This document shows positions 1-11,737 of a DNA stretch of 64,000 bases, one piece after another. The translations under genes and the position numbers were made by a program. The stretch comes from Thermothielavioides terrestris NRRL 8126 (Eukaryota; Ascomycota; Sordariomycetes; Sordariales; Chaetomiaceae), in NCBI RefSeq assembly GCF_000226115.1, contig NC_016460.1:4278001-4342000 (forward strand), written 5' to 3'. Within the stretch, counting starts at the first letter, position 1. The number at the start of each line of letters is the position of its first letter. The notes under the pieces were generated by a model. The model was not told the origin of the DNA. It saw only the letters and a list, made by a program, of their open reading frames with translations, and searched no databases.

Positions 1-859
1 AAAATATTTGCGCTGGTCATGAGGAACCGGGTTATGTTTAAGAGTTGGGCCGCGGGCCGCAGCGATTCATCTGTTGGGGCTCGCTCAGGAAGTGCTCGCT
101 CAGGAAATACACAACTCCGAGTTAGGGATTAAATGTCTCTCCAGCCAGCCAGCCGGCTTCTGTTTCCGGAAGATGAGACTCCTGGCCAATACCGGTGTGA
201 GAGAGCGCAATGTTGTTGCCTTGAACGGCCTGTATGCTTGCCATATCCGCCTGGCTCTGATCACACTAATAGGAGTTCGTTCGGGGGCGTGGAGTGAAGT
301 TGCTGAGTAAACAAATCAATCAGAAGGCTCTCGACCCAATAGTTGCGCTATTTTGCCATCCACGCAGCATTCTGCTCATCTGCAATGAATTGGTGTCCGG
401 GTTGGCGCCGGAAATTCATGTCAACGGCCCTGACCCAGCCCTTTCTGATTCAGCCGGCCAAATCACATTGATGCACGGAACCAGGCCAGCCAACTCGACC
501 ACACGTGAGACAACCTCTCATCCAAAAGAAACAAGATGCCCTTCCCTCCCAAAAACTCCCGACCTCCATCGGTCACTTCAGTTCTTGATGGCGAAGATCG
601 TGTAGTCAGCTGTGGAATTCTCACGTTAGCCGAATCCCCTCCACGCGAGAGTCTCCCACCACCGGCGCACTTACCAAAATACTGATACCAGAGATCGAGA
701 GAACAGCAAAGCTCTGAACAAAAACGCCGCGAGCGGCCAGAACAGGGACTCTGCGAGCTGCAACTCTCCAGGCTGCTAGTCTCCCAGCAACTCCACTCCG
801 AATCACTCTCCGACTCCGGCTCTGACTCATCGTAGTCACCGAACTTGCCATCCTTGGTA
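1..859. other. Left-edge stretch without a recognised gene
   Basis: I see no recognisable gene here. Short open frames exist on both strands, but none has a motif, a convincing intron structure or family-like composition. The right part is the 3' flank of the methyltransferase gene that ends at 860. Confidence 0.5.
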
Positions 860-1740
860 TCAACAATCAACACCTCTATTGCCCGCCGTCAGCTTTTCCC
901 TCACCCCATCTCCAATATGGCAGCACACGGGGCTAAACAACTCACCAGCGAACCCCGCCTCCTTCAACAACGCCTCAATTTCGCCCACCCCGTGCATCTT
1001 CGCAATGGTGCTATCGTGCTCGGCCCTCTTCGCCAATTTCATAGGCACACGCTCCCTGGCAAAGGCATCAAACAGGGCGGCCCGCCCTCCCGGCTTCAGG
1101 AGACGATACATTTCACGAAAGATGGTGAGCCTGTCGCGCTTCGGGACCATGTTGAGGGCGGCGTTCACCATGACGCAGTCTGCCGTGCCGGAGGGCAGGG
1201 GCACGGAGATCATGTTGGCCTGGATGAAGGTGATGTTGCCGGGGGCCATGAGCTGGGCGAACTTGGCGCGCTGCGACTTGGTCCGGTACAGGGGTTCGAC
1301 CTTTGCAGAGCAGGCGAGTTAGCCCCCGTATTGGGGAAGCAAAGGGACGGCGGGGAAGGAGAGAATGGAAAGGGTAAAATTCAAAGCGCACCTTATCTTT
1401 GTCGACGCCAATTGCACGGCCCGAAGGGCCGACCTTGGTGGCGGCCCGGAAGACGTCGAAGCCCAGGCCCGTGCCCAGGTCGATGAGTGTTTCGCCCTTG
1501 GGGCAGGTTAACATTGGGTACACCGGATTTCAGAGAGTGACTTGCCTCCTTCAGGCTGGCAACGGCCACAGGGTTGCCGAGTTTCCTGTGGTAGAAAGCA
1601 ACACAGGGGATGTTTGCGAACTCGTCGGCGCTGTAGCCAAAGGCCTTAGCCACGGCTTCGCTGTTCCTGATGATGTTGGTGCGGCGCGATGCCGAGCTAT
1701 CCTGCTCGCGGGCTTGATCGGAAGTCTTGGTCGGTTCCAT
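860..1740 (-). CDS. SAM-dependent methyltransferase, arsenite-methyltransferase-like
   Basis: Three exons, 1740-1546, 1496-1392 and 1300-860, give about 246 aa. The first intron (1545-1497) is GC-AG with donor GCAAGT; the second (1391-1301) is GT-AG. Joining the exons restores the family order: the segment GNPVAVASLKEGETLIDLG, then the glycine-rich SAM-binding motif DLGTGLGFD (about residues 70-78), an acidic end of strand 2 (GVDKDK), and the post-motif block LNMVP followed by LLKPGGR. This layout is that of ArsM/UbiE-type class I methyltransferases. Residues normally cysteine in arsenite methyltransferases (GCGNP, SNCV) are not cysteine here (KLGNP, VNAA), so arsenic as substrate is doubtful. 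The C-terminus ends with a CC pair. The start is the first ATG that gives a clean reading frame; upstream ATGs exist. Confidence 0.72.
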
Positions 1741-3044
1741 GGTTGGCAGCTTGTTGTACACAACAGGACAGGGCGTGGGCGGAATCCAGCTGGAATCCAG
1801 CTGGACATTTATCAATCTGATCCAAGGCTCGCTGCCATGGAACCTAAAGAACCCAACTGAAAGAGAAGCAGTTCAAAAAGCCCAAAGAGGCAAGCAGATG
1901 AAAGGGTTCGGCTTTGCCTTGAGATACAGACAAACGGGATGAGTCGCTTTCAAGCAATCAAAGCAGACTTTACGACGCGCTAAGCTGCAGTGGATTGAGA
2001 GTTTGACTGCCCAGCTGCAAGCTCTCGCAGTGTTCCGCCTGCATCAAGGACGACCACGTCGATGCAGGCAAACTGCTGGAGGTTCCCTCTGGGTGCTGGG
2101 GGCGTATCGGGGGTATAGGTAGGTGGTAGGAACGCTGAGTGGCAGATGTGCCTTTCCAATGAACATTCTTTTTTTCTTTGCGTTGGCACGCGTGACGCTC
2201 AAGAGCAGCCGGTCCTTGGAGCTAGCAACCTGGCGTGACCAATGCACGGCTCCAGGCAGGCGCCTTCCCAATATTTCAGCAAGCACGACCACGCAAAAGC
2301 TGTTGCATGCCATGTCCAGATGCACATCTTCAATGCCACATCATCTCGACTCAGTGTAAGAACTTGGGCAGCAAGGTTTTGTCAGAATATAACGGCACTG
2401 AGCTAAGTCCCAAAAACAACAAATGGGGCAACCAAAGTTTTTAGCTCAGTGGTCCAACAGGTTTGTCCTTCCACGGAGCGGGTTCCGGCATGCAGAGTAC
2501 ATACAGTTCCGACACGCTTGCCCTCAAACACCAGCGGGGGCAAGGCAAGCTGGTAATGAGTTCTGACATCGATCTGTGTTCTTTTAGCGGGCCAGCTGCC
2601 ATCTGCTTCGTTGGTCTCCTCTTTGAAACACGGCGACGCAGCGTTTGGCCGCTCCTGCAGAACACACTCATTGCAGCCAGGCCAGTTAGATGGAAGCAGC
2701 GAGTGGCAAAGAACTGCCATTAGAAGAAGAGAGTGAATTTAGGCGGTCTGCTCCACCACTAATGGTGCAATTGAATCCATGCCAACGGGATGGGCTGGCT
2801 TGTTGTATCTTTCGTCGGCGCCGTCTCTTTGTGCTGTAGATAAACCTGGAAGTTATGTCACTGCCCCTGTATGATTGGCTCCCGACTTGACTGGGGTTTT
2901 GCTGGCCAACCATGTCGGCTCCTTGCTTCGGTAAGAGTGGAGATCCGATAAGGTTAAACTTACGATAAGGAATTTCAATGACAGAGCGCCGGTGCACGAG
3001 AGGTTTGGCTTCCTCTTACGCAAACTCAAACAGCTCCGGTCCAT
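1741..3044. other. Intergenic region between divergent methyltransferase and bZIP genes
   Basis: About 1.3 kb between two genes transcribed away from each other, so it should hold both promoters. I see no recognisable coding region; the open frames at 2403-2723 have no family features. Confidence 0.45.
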
Positions 3045-3889
3045 ATGCTCCCTGCACCGATGACAATGAGAGAGAAGGTGAGGTCTGCAGATTGCTGATT
3101 TTGCCTCTTCATCATTCTCTATGTGACATTCCGCTAATTTTGTTTGTGGCGCTTTAGAAGCGGCAGGCCCCCTCAGCAGATCCTTCCGACGCAGCAGCGA
3201 GGATACGCAACAACCAGCGGCGGTCTAGAGCCCGCCACCGCGAGTTCGTCAACGAACTGAAAGCCAAAATCCGCGAGTATGAGCAGCAGGGAGTCCAGGC
3301 TACTCTAGAGATGCGCCAAGCAGCCCGCAAGGTTGCGCTCGAGAATGCTCGGCTCCGGTCCCTCCTCGCCTCCTGCGGGGTCTCGGCCGCGCAAGTCGAC
3401 CACTACCTGGCCTCCTTCGATGATCGGGAGTCGGGGAACTTGCCGATGCCGACCCTGACGCCGCAAACGTCCAACGCAGGCCCGCTGCCTCTCGCGACGG
3501 ACTCGCGTTGGTTGCACCTGGACCGCGACTGGCACACCGGCGCATCGGCGTCCGCGCTGGACACGCTTGCTGTTGCTGCGGATGCAAGCATGCGGCAAAC
3601 ATGCTGCGGGCCTACTACAAACCGGTGTTCTCCCGCCAATGGGGAAGATGTGCAGGGAAACGAGGGAGGGCCGTCTCCATGGAACGTACCGGCGACGGCG
3701 TCGGCGTCACCCAGTCCAAGTACACCCCTGGAGATGTCGTGCACCGCTGCTGCCCAAATCATGGCCAGCATGTACAGAGATGGAAACAAGGAGCTCGCGA
3801 AACAGGCCCTGGGATGCTCTGATTCCGAGGAGTGTCTTGTCAAGAACACCCTTGTGTTCCAACTTCTGGACAGTGCAGAAACGGGTTGA
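3045..3889 (+). CDS. bZIP transcription factor
   Basis: Two exons, about 3045-3077 and 3158-3889, with an 80-nt GT-AG intron (3078-3157) containing a CTAAT-type branch site. Exon 2 starts KRQAPSADPSD and runs into a basic region, RIRNNQRRSRARHRE, which has the N-x7-R DNA-contact spacing of bZIP proteins, followed by heptad-like leucines (ELKAKIREYEQQ and onward to ENARLRSLL). The middle is serine/proline rich. The C-terminus has a second conserved-looking block, EMSCTAAAQIMASMYRDG, then paired cysteines (GCSDSEEC) and the end FQLLDSAETG; I recall similar C-termini in other filamentous-fungal bZIP proteins of this class. Start is uncertain: ATGs at 3045, 3060 and 3066 are in frame and a further upstream exon cannot be excluded. 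Expected role: nuclear sequence-specific DNA binding as a dimer; targets unknown. Confidence 0.8.
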
Positions 3890-4350
3890 CCATAACCACG
3901 GTTTTGGGTACCACGCCAGGCCGACTTCGGGCAGCACCGTCCGGACAAACCTGAACCTGGTTGAGCGCTGACAGACCGCCGGCGACAGACCGCCGTCTTC
4001 AAGAACCTGCTCTCCACCAGCAGCGTGCGGCTGACGCAGGGAAGAACCCCCGGCCATCGCCCAGGTGATGAGGACCGCCATCCGGGAGCTCCACCCCGAA
4101 CGGGTGGGCGACAACCGACGCAAGCAACCCCATGGACGGGGGCAGCCACCTTAAGCCCTGCTCCAACCAAAGACAGGCTGCTGGACTGTATGGTGCAGTC
4201 CGTGGAGTATACCATCATCATGCGGCCGCGTCTGAGCTCTTTTGCGTACTGGTTCAGCGAGGGGGAGGAGGCAAAGGTTGACAATTGATGAGGCGCTTGA
4301 TGCGTTCGAGTACGTTATCAATAAATGATACACTGTCCCACCTCCCCCAG

Positions 4351-5960
4351 CTAAGGCTCACTCAAATCACTCTCCTCAAACACCAGGTGCATCGCCCGGC
4401 GGCTCAGCAGCGGGCTCGCCTCGGTGATTCTGCTCCACCGGTGGGCGTCCAGGCAGGCCTGCCGCGACGCCAGCACGGCCGGGCGGGCCCGCGCCACGGC
4501 CCTGTCCTCGTAGCGGTCCAGCGCGGTGCGGAGAGGGTCGTCGCCGCCGTCGTCGCTGGTGGCGGTGGGATGCTCGCCGGTGCGGAGCAGCTGGGGCTCG
4601 ATGACAAGCTCGGCTAGGTCGAGGACGTCGAGGATGGCGTGGTTTGCGCCCTCGCCGCGGTCTGTTGTCGAGGATTTAGAAGAAAGGATTTAGGTGCCGT
4701 GGGGGGGGGGGGGGAGGGGGCTCGTCGGCCAAGAGAGACAAAACGTACACATCGCCATGGGGTGCAGGGCATCGCCGACCAGGGCCACGTGGCCGGTGGT
4801 ACGCAGGCCTTTCGGCGGTGGCCAGTCGTGCAGGGTGAGGTATTTGACCGGGGTGTCGTCTGGGATGCGGTGCGCCAGCGTCCGGAACGGCTCGGCCCAG
4901 GTGTCGGCGAACTTCTTCATCAGCTCGATCCCGCCCGCGTCGGTTTCCGGGAACGGGATGGGCGAGCGGTGGTTGAAGAAGCCGTCGCGGATCGGCCACG
5001 AGACCACCAGCTGGCAGGTGTACTTGCCGCCGTTGCCTTCGGGGGAGTTGCCCGGCGCGTCGAGGACTGCGGAGACCGGCATCAGTTTGCACGCGCCCCC
5101 TGAAGATGGACATACGAGGAGGCGAACGCACTGCTGAAGTACACGTAGGAGTCGTTCTGGGACGCGGTGCCCTGCAGGAAGAAGGGGTCCAGCTTCCTCA
5201 TCGGCTCAATCTCGTCGGGCGCGTAGTCGACTTTGACGCCCATCACCCTCACGGGGATCTGGTGCCTCTGCTGGTCCGGCAACAGCGCGCCGCGGATGCG
5301 AGAGCCAGCGCCGTCGCAGGCCACCACCAGACTGCCCTCGCAGACGGTGCCGTCGTCGAAAGTGACTGTCACGGTCCCATCCGGGCCGGTTTGCACATTG
5401 TTCGCTGCTTTCTCCCACTGGGAGGCGCAGAGGGTGAAAAACCGTGGTCAGCGTGGCCGGAGGCGGGTGGGGGGAGTCAAACAACGGGAGGTGCGACCAC
5501 ATGCCTCGATATCAAGCCCCGTCGCCAATACCCGCCTCAGCCGGTCCCGCGTCACGCGGATCCGCTGCGACTCGGGCGCAGGCGGGGTCTTGGCCCTGAG
5601 CTCGCCGGTGCTGAGGTCGTAGAACGGGAATGTGGACGGACGGCCCTCCTCGACGGCGGCACGGTCGACGTAGGCCTCGGGCAGGCGGCGGACCAGGTCC
5701 TCGGGCAGCAGGGACCGCAGCGCCGGGAGCGACCAGTGCAGCGTCAGCCCCCAGCCAAGCCCGCGCGTGGCCAGGTCGGCGTCCCGCTCGAAGATGCGGA
5801 ACGGTGCGCCGGCCTTGCGCAGGTACTGCGCCAGCAGCAGGCCGCTGACGCCGGCGCCGACGATCAGGATCGGCTTCTGCTCGGGTCCTCCTCCCATGTT
5901 CTCCGCTGTCTCCGGTTTTGGCGGCTCCTTTCTTGTCCCAGTAACAGCAATGTCGCACAC
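4351..5960 (-). CDS. FAD-dependent monooxygenase (PF01494-type)
   Basis: Four exons: 5960-5505, 5417-5132, 5066-4749 and 4661-4351, about 456 aa. The N-terminal Rossmann motif is GAGVSGLLLAQYLRKAG followed by an acidic strand end (IFERD). Middle motifs are the DG segment VVACDGAGSRIR and, near residue 350, GDALHPMAMYRGEGANH, the FAD ribose-binding block of UbiH/aromatic hydroxylase flavoproteins. This last motif reads through only when intron 3 (4748-4662, donor GTACGT) is removed, which supports the model. Intron 1 (5504-5418) is best fitted as GC-AG (donor GCATGT), intron 2 (5131-5067) as GT-AG. Intron 3 contains a long C homopolymer on the coding strand. Family members hydroxylate or epoxidise small substrates with NAD(P)H and O2, often in secondary metabolism; no biosynthetic cluster partners are visible, so the substrate is unknown. 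An internal ATG at 5897 is an alternative start. Confidence 0.85.
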
Positions 5961-7136
5961 AGTAACTCGGCTCTGTCAGCGATTGGCGGTCGGCGGTCGG
6001 CTGATCTTACCCTCCCAAAAACGGCCCAATGCAGGTTTCCGCATGAAAGACTTGCATGTTGTCCCTCATCACCTCCAAGAACCGAACGGTCAAGCCTTGA
6101 TTCGCGTCTTGTACCAAGCGAGGATGTGCCAGTGCTGCATGAATATGAAGATACATACCGTGTAGTATCTGTAATCCGTACTGGGCGCGATTTGTTTTTG
6201 GGCGACGTTAGACTGAACAGCTAAGGCAGCCACATCACAGGGGTTAAATGGCTCTCCCCGTGTCAACCCACTTGCTAACGTTACGCCGTCGATCGATGCA
6301 CAGCTGCCCAGTGGCTCGGGGCACTCCGCTAACTACCGCACGGTGCCGATCAGATTCCGCGCCACCGGGGTTTTTGCATGCCCAGCTCGGAGTTGCCAGT
6401 TTCCACGCCATCTCCCTGGCTTCAATAGCAAGCTCGATAACTGGCAACCTCGCTCTTGAACGCGATTTCCCCAGGGACAGCGACCGTCCGTGGCAAGGAA
6501 ACTTCTCCAGTTCTCACCGACCCGTCCGTGTGGTCCACAGCAGTGCCGTCGCACCCCTGCATTCACTTGACATCCCGAAGGGCTCCCTTGCTGCGGCTTG
6601 ATCTCACGACAAGCGACCAGGCTCGGCGGGGAGTCTTGGTCGTGTCATTGGAAATGGCGGCACCTCTCACATTCACGTCGATGAATGTCAGCGTTCGTCG
6701 GATCTTCCTGGGCGTGCCCTTCCGGGCCAATCCGGCTCTGACTTGGCGGCATACCGGGTACAGTAGCACACCGCTTGTGTTCCCCGTCTTCGGGCTGCCA
6801 AGTCGGGGCGGTTTTCCTGATCTGTGAGGTGGTTTGCCCGGTTTGTCGAACCGAAGACACAGCTGAAATGCCGCGGCCGCAGTGGTTTCCTCGGGCCAGT
6901 CTCTGCATCCCTTGCTCCTTCATGAGCAGCGATTTGAGTCGTCCTCATTTGAATCACCTCAGCTCGGCCAGACGAGGGAGAAGCCGTATCTAGACCTGCA
7001 CAGCCTGTGCTGCAACTTGGTCCCAACTAAATAGTGTCCACCAGAGGAATCCGAAAACATCTATTCCGTAGACAGTGGTGTGGTCTGGCAATGTACATGC
7101 GTGGGCAAGGGATAACTCAGGTCAGGTACCTGGTAG
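5961..7136. other. Gene-free stretch left of the transposon block
   Basis: Normal base composition with short open frames on both strands (for example 6456-6827 plus), none with recognisable motifs. It ends abruptly at the ATGGT target duplication of the outer retrotransposon. The first few hundred bases should contain the monooxygenase promoter. Confidence 0.45.
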
Positions 7137-7141
7137 ATGGT

Positions 7142-7341
7142 TGACACGCTATAGCGAGCTACAAGGTGTAGATACAACGGTAGGATCGTAGCAGAGCATC
7201 GGAATACAAAGAGAGAGTGCATTGTTCTAGTACAAAGGAAAGCTAAAGACTGAACAGAGCGTGATATATATATATCCAGGAGTGGGGAAACTATGGCCAA
7301 TGCGTATACTAAGCTCTAAACCCCTTACCCCTAACGTGACA
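7142..7341 (-). repeat. 3' LTR of outer copia element (left copy)
   Basis: A 200-bp repeat starting TGACACGC and ending ACGTGACA, preceded by target duplication ATGGT at 7137-7141. It pairs with 34846-35045 over its full length without visible indels. Mismatches are transitions such as GACACG versus AATATA, as RIP produces. Confidence 0.93.
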
Positions 7342-10300
7342 CACCCCCTAGTTGTTCAACAGAGCGCCTAAGTATATATAGTTGAACAACTGTAAAAACT
7401 AGAATATAGGAAATCCTTATAAACAGTAGGATATATAGGAGTAGGTTATACAAGGCTATAAGAAATTCTAAAGTGTGGTCCTAACTAATTAGAGTGCCTA
7501 GATCTAGAGGAAGGTATAAATTCTTGCCTATAAGAGCTTAAGCTTCCTTCTTCCTATATATATCCTTTTATTTATATATATAGCAGCTACTACTACTATT
7601 ACTATTCCTAGCTCCTTAGAGTATATAAGACTACTATACCTCTATACTTCGATATCTTCTTAGACGAATCGCCTATACCTTCGCCTACTCCTTTAAAGGA
7701 GGGTAATAGCGCTAAAGAGCTTATAGTAGAGCCTACTACCCTATATACCGCTTTTAAAGAGCCTGCTACACCTTTTTCTAATTAGCGCTATAGTTCCCTA
7801 GTCGAGTGAGTTATACGTTCTTCCTTCTAGCTTACTATTATATCGCTCTAATATACCCCTTAGTTATACCTTATAAATGACTATAGAGCGTAAAATCCTA
7901 TATCTAGGTTGTATATACACTACTCTTATAGGCTTCTACAATAGAATCTACTATAACTATAATAGCTATAGTATATATTACTAGCACTATAAACGCTTTA
8001 ACTATAGCTATAAGCTAATCTTATCTACTATTATAGAAAAGGTATAAGCTCTAACTATAGCTATTAACAATCTCGACTAGAAGGTAAGTCCTAACTATCT
8101 ACTACTTTATATCCTCTATTTAATAGCTAAGTAGGCTATAAAAAAGATTTGCTCTATGCTTTATACACTTTTAAACGATCTTTAGAAGGTCGAGGAAAAG
8201 GGAGAGTAGTAGGATATAGAGATAGTAGAGCTAGAGGAGTAGTAGCCTTAGTAATAGATATAGGTATAGAAATAGGTGTAGGAGGTTCCTATAGTCGCCT
8301 AGGGTAGAGCCCTAGATAACCCCCTTGGTTTTATATCTATAACGTTAATAGAGAGTAAAGTATAGAAGGTACTCTTTAAGTAGGTAGAGAGCAATAAACT
8401 AGTTGATAATTAGAAGCTAGAGTAGGTCGTTATATAGACAATAGAGCTAGTAGAGCGGTTAAAGATATAGACGAAGATCCTTTGGCTTTAGGGAAAGGTA
8501 GCGATAACAAAGTTTATTAATCACTAGGATATATAAGGCTAAAGTATAGAATAGCAGTAGTAGATAGTTTTTATAAAGAAGATAGTTGACTCCCCTACTC
8601 TTTTCTTATCTAATGTATATCTTAAAGGTTTAATAGAGCGTAGAAGTGTTTAAACTTCTACTTTAAAAGCTACTTCGTTAAACCGTCTATAGGCATCTAC
8701 GCTATAAGAAGGTAAAGTACATTGAACTACTTGTTCTAATACTTTTAACAAAGCTATATATTATAAATATCTATATAGTATAGGCAAGTATTAATCCTTA
8801 TATACTCTTTTACTATAAGGCGAATCGTCTACTAGTTGTTATAGAAGATCTTCTAAAGCTCTCTAGTCTCGAATATAAGGTCCCTAAATAAACGCTTTAA
8901 AGCAATTATCTTAGCTATAGTAAACGACAAAGCTTTTAACTCTACTTTAGTAGAAGATATAGTAATAGTATCTTGCTATATAGCCTTCTAGGAGATCAAC
9001 CTACTAAAAAGCATTATAATATAGCTCTATAAAGAGTATTATATATCTAGATCATTAGTATATAATATATTAAATATAATCTAAAGCACCTAGTAAACAA
9101 CTCTACCCCTATACTATATACTAAAGAAGTATATAATATATAGGTACTAGATAACTTATTTCGCTACTTTAATATACTCTAGTCCTATATTTGTTAGGAA
9201 TTAAGAGAGCTTTATAGCTATAAATACAACGTTAGGCTAGATTATAACTATAGAGTAGAGGATTAAGCCTATAAGCTCTTAGTATAGTTTAACCTACTTA
9301 GGGGTCACCTCTCCTTTGAACTTACAAAGCTCCTTTATAAAGAGAGGAATAGCTAGAGCGTTTACAATATTAAAGAGACTATACTTCTTTATAATCTTCT
9401 TAATATACTAGTTATATATAAGCTAGATTTTATATACTCTATAGTTATAGATAACCCTAATCCTAAAGAAGTATTTAATATCGCTCTACTTATATACCTT
9501 ATACTTCGCTTTAATACCCTTTATAATATACTCTATAGCTACTACATTATCTTAATAGTAAACTACTAAGAAGTCATCAATATAGAAGATAAGGATTATC
9601 TTTTTCTCAAAGTCGAGGAATAAGCAAGGTTCTTCTATAGAGGGCTATATACTAAGCTCCTTAAGAGCACTATAGAACTTATTATACTATAGGAGCAATA
9701 AGTCCTTTAGCCTATAGAGAGCCTTTAGGAGCTCTATATAGATCTTTAGTTTCTTAAATCCCTTTAGAAGCTTATAAGTCACCTACTCTATATCTAGCCT
9801 CTTTACATTTAAAAACGCCTATTTAACATTAAACTACTTTACCTTAAGGTCGAAGTATACTATAAGCGCTATAACAGTATAAAAAGAGTATATAGCGAAA
9901 GTAGCTATATATATATTTACAATGTTAGTAATATCTTATAGATCGCTTTATATATAGATATACGCTTTATACTTCTTAAGGTTGCTATCCTTATCGAGCT
10001 TATAGTTGAATACCTATTTTAGGGGTAGAGGCCTCGTTTTTATATACTCTCGCTTAATCTCTTGCTATATTCCCTTGCTTATAAGATTATAGATCTCTTT
10101 ATATATAGCCGCTTTAAACTCCTTCCTATACAAGTAGTTCTCTAAGTCTCTCTAGCTCTTTAGGAAAAGAGGGAGCTTAGTATTATAATATATCATTGGC
10201 ATCTAGCTAGTAGTAGTAGTAAATACTATATATAGGGTCTAAATTCACTTTAGGAAAAGCGTCTTAATACCTTTCTAAAATATAGGGAAGAGCATTTTAT

Positions 10301-11435
10301 TACCTTCGTAGTATTTCTAGAGAGTAGGATCTAGGTAATTAGTCTAGAACCTTAGCCCTAGGTTCTCCTATATTTCTAACGACCTAATAAAGAAAATATA
10401 TATATATTCTAAAGCTATATCTAGAGCTATATTTTTATACGCTTTTATAGAAGGCTTCTAAATCTATATACTCCTCTTTATAGATATAAGATATTCCCTA
10501 GTCTTATATTGTAGTTTTAATATATTCGTTCCTAGCTTATTAATTAAAGGTTATATTTATAGAGCTTTAGGCTTTATAAGCTAAGTATTTTACTCTACTA
10601 TATATTCTATTGTATTATAGAATATATCCTTTTCCTTACTTTATAGAGCTATAGGCTCTATAGGCGAAGACGCCTCCTTATATTTGCTTTATAAAGCTAG
10701 GGGCTCTATAGGCAAAGAAGCCCTATATTCGCTCCTAGGAGTAGCGCCTTATAGGATAGCTATAGCTAGCCTAAGATCCCTAAGTACTCTACTAGTCTCT
10801 AGAAGAGCATTAGAATTATTGACTAGACCCCTATTTCTATTATTACCTCTATCTACAAGCTCTTTCTATAGCTTAGCCTATAGTTCTAATAATATCTTAG
10901 AGGTTAAGAGTCTACCCTATATATATACTTCCTCTACCTCTAAGTTTTAACTTAGTAATATACTTTTATACTTAGGAATTATAATAGTAATAGACTTAAA
11001 CGTTGGTCCTTTATACTTAAGTTTATAGAGCGTTTAAAGAATTGATTTAGCGTCCTAGGTCTCTTTAACCCCTTCGTCTAAGTGCTCTACTACCTCTTTA
11101 ATAATAGTAACTTCCTAAACTAGAAGCTCTTCCTTACCTAGATAATAAAAGGTCCTCTTATCGAACATTACGTTCCTTATTACAATGACCTTGTTAAGCT
11201 TAGGCACCTAGATATAGTAAATATTAGATACTCTATATCTAACTAGGTATCTAATTTGTCTATATAGCTATACTTTGAATTCTCTCTTCTAATATCTAGC
11301 TTTATACTCCTTATCTAAGGGGTATACTCTATAGTTATATATAAAGATCCTAGACTAGTTAGGGTATAGATCCGCTATTAGTACTTAGTAGAAGGTTAGC
11401 TTCTACTAGCGAAAGTAGTTTTTAAACTAGGAGTA
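7342..11435 (-). pseudogene. Copia pol remnant, distal part: integrase end, reverse transcriptase, RNase H
   Basis: On the minus strand the end of the copia integrase region (a stretch resembling GYLVGY...NIYYIQVPKLNKV and a following V-x-F-D) lies at about 11.3-11.15 kb. Reverse transcriptase follows to about 9.3 kb, with the catalytic box reading FYIDDFLVV at about 9560-9590. RNase H with the copia signature ISSTKVELKALS (usually SSTEAEY) lies at about 8930-8985. Frames are interrupted by TAG and TAA at glutamine positions. About 1.1 kb between RNase H and the LTR is longer than a simple 3' untranslated region and holds plus-strand coding remnants, listed separately. Confidence 0.85.
7660..8720 (+). 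pseudogene. RIP-damaged coding remnant antisense to the copia element
   Basis: Read on the plus strand, this segment gives protein-like text if TAG/TAA are taken as former glutamine codons: a proline-rich start (DESPIPSPTPLKEGNSAKEL, about 7660), then from about 8150 a glutamine/glutamate-rich region (MLYTLLNDL, EEKGE) and an ending near 8700 (IVDSPTLFLSNVYLKGL). I do not recognise the protein. It lies in the 3' part of the copia element, opposite in direction to pol. It could be a gag-like gene from another insertion or an antisense gene belonging to the element. Frame continuity around 8000 is uncertain. Confidence 0.4.
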
Positions 11436-11440
11436 GAGCA

Positions 11441-11689
11441 TATTATGGACCGGGCTATACCTAGGCTAGGTATGTAGGGCTGCGCCTAGGATCCACGGCG
11501 GCCCCAGGGCGGACCCGTGGTAGGCCCACCTCGCGCCCGGAATAACGTCGGCCCGAACCTACTTCGCGAGCCCCTGAAAACTCTGTATACAAGGACCGTA
11601 GCCTATACTTCTCCTTTTCCTTTCCTTAAGGTAGTTGAATAGAACATCGTACACTTGTCTATAGAACGCCACAAGGCTAGTACGTTATA
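11441..11689 (+). repeat. 5' LTR of the chromovirus
   Basis: A 249-bp repeat beginning TATTATGGACC and ending GTACGTTATA, matching 31866-32114 end to end. It is preceded by GAGCA. The interior is strikingly GC-rich for this block (for example 11480-11570), so it has escaped most RIP. Confidence 0.93.
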
Positions 11690-11737
11690 GTTCAACTACC
11701 TTCCCGCCGATAGAGCATTTGCTACTTCTAGACGTAG

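Noticed and set aside
845..1486. Plus-strand open frames over the methyltransferase
   Set aside because: Antisense shadows; the minus strand gives intact methyltransferase motifs across two introns.
5106..6224. Long plus-strand open frame of 372 codons
   Set aside because: It lies antisense to the FAD monooxygenase exons, has arginine/glycine-heavy composition caused by the opposite GC-rich coding strand, and contains no family motif.
10684..10950. 88-codon open frame inside the copia remnant
   Set aside because: It is a chance open stretch on the strand opposite to reverse transcriptase in RIP-mutated sequence.
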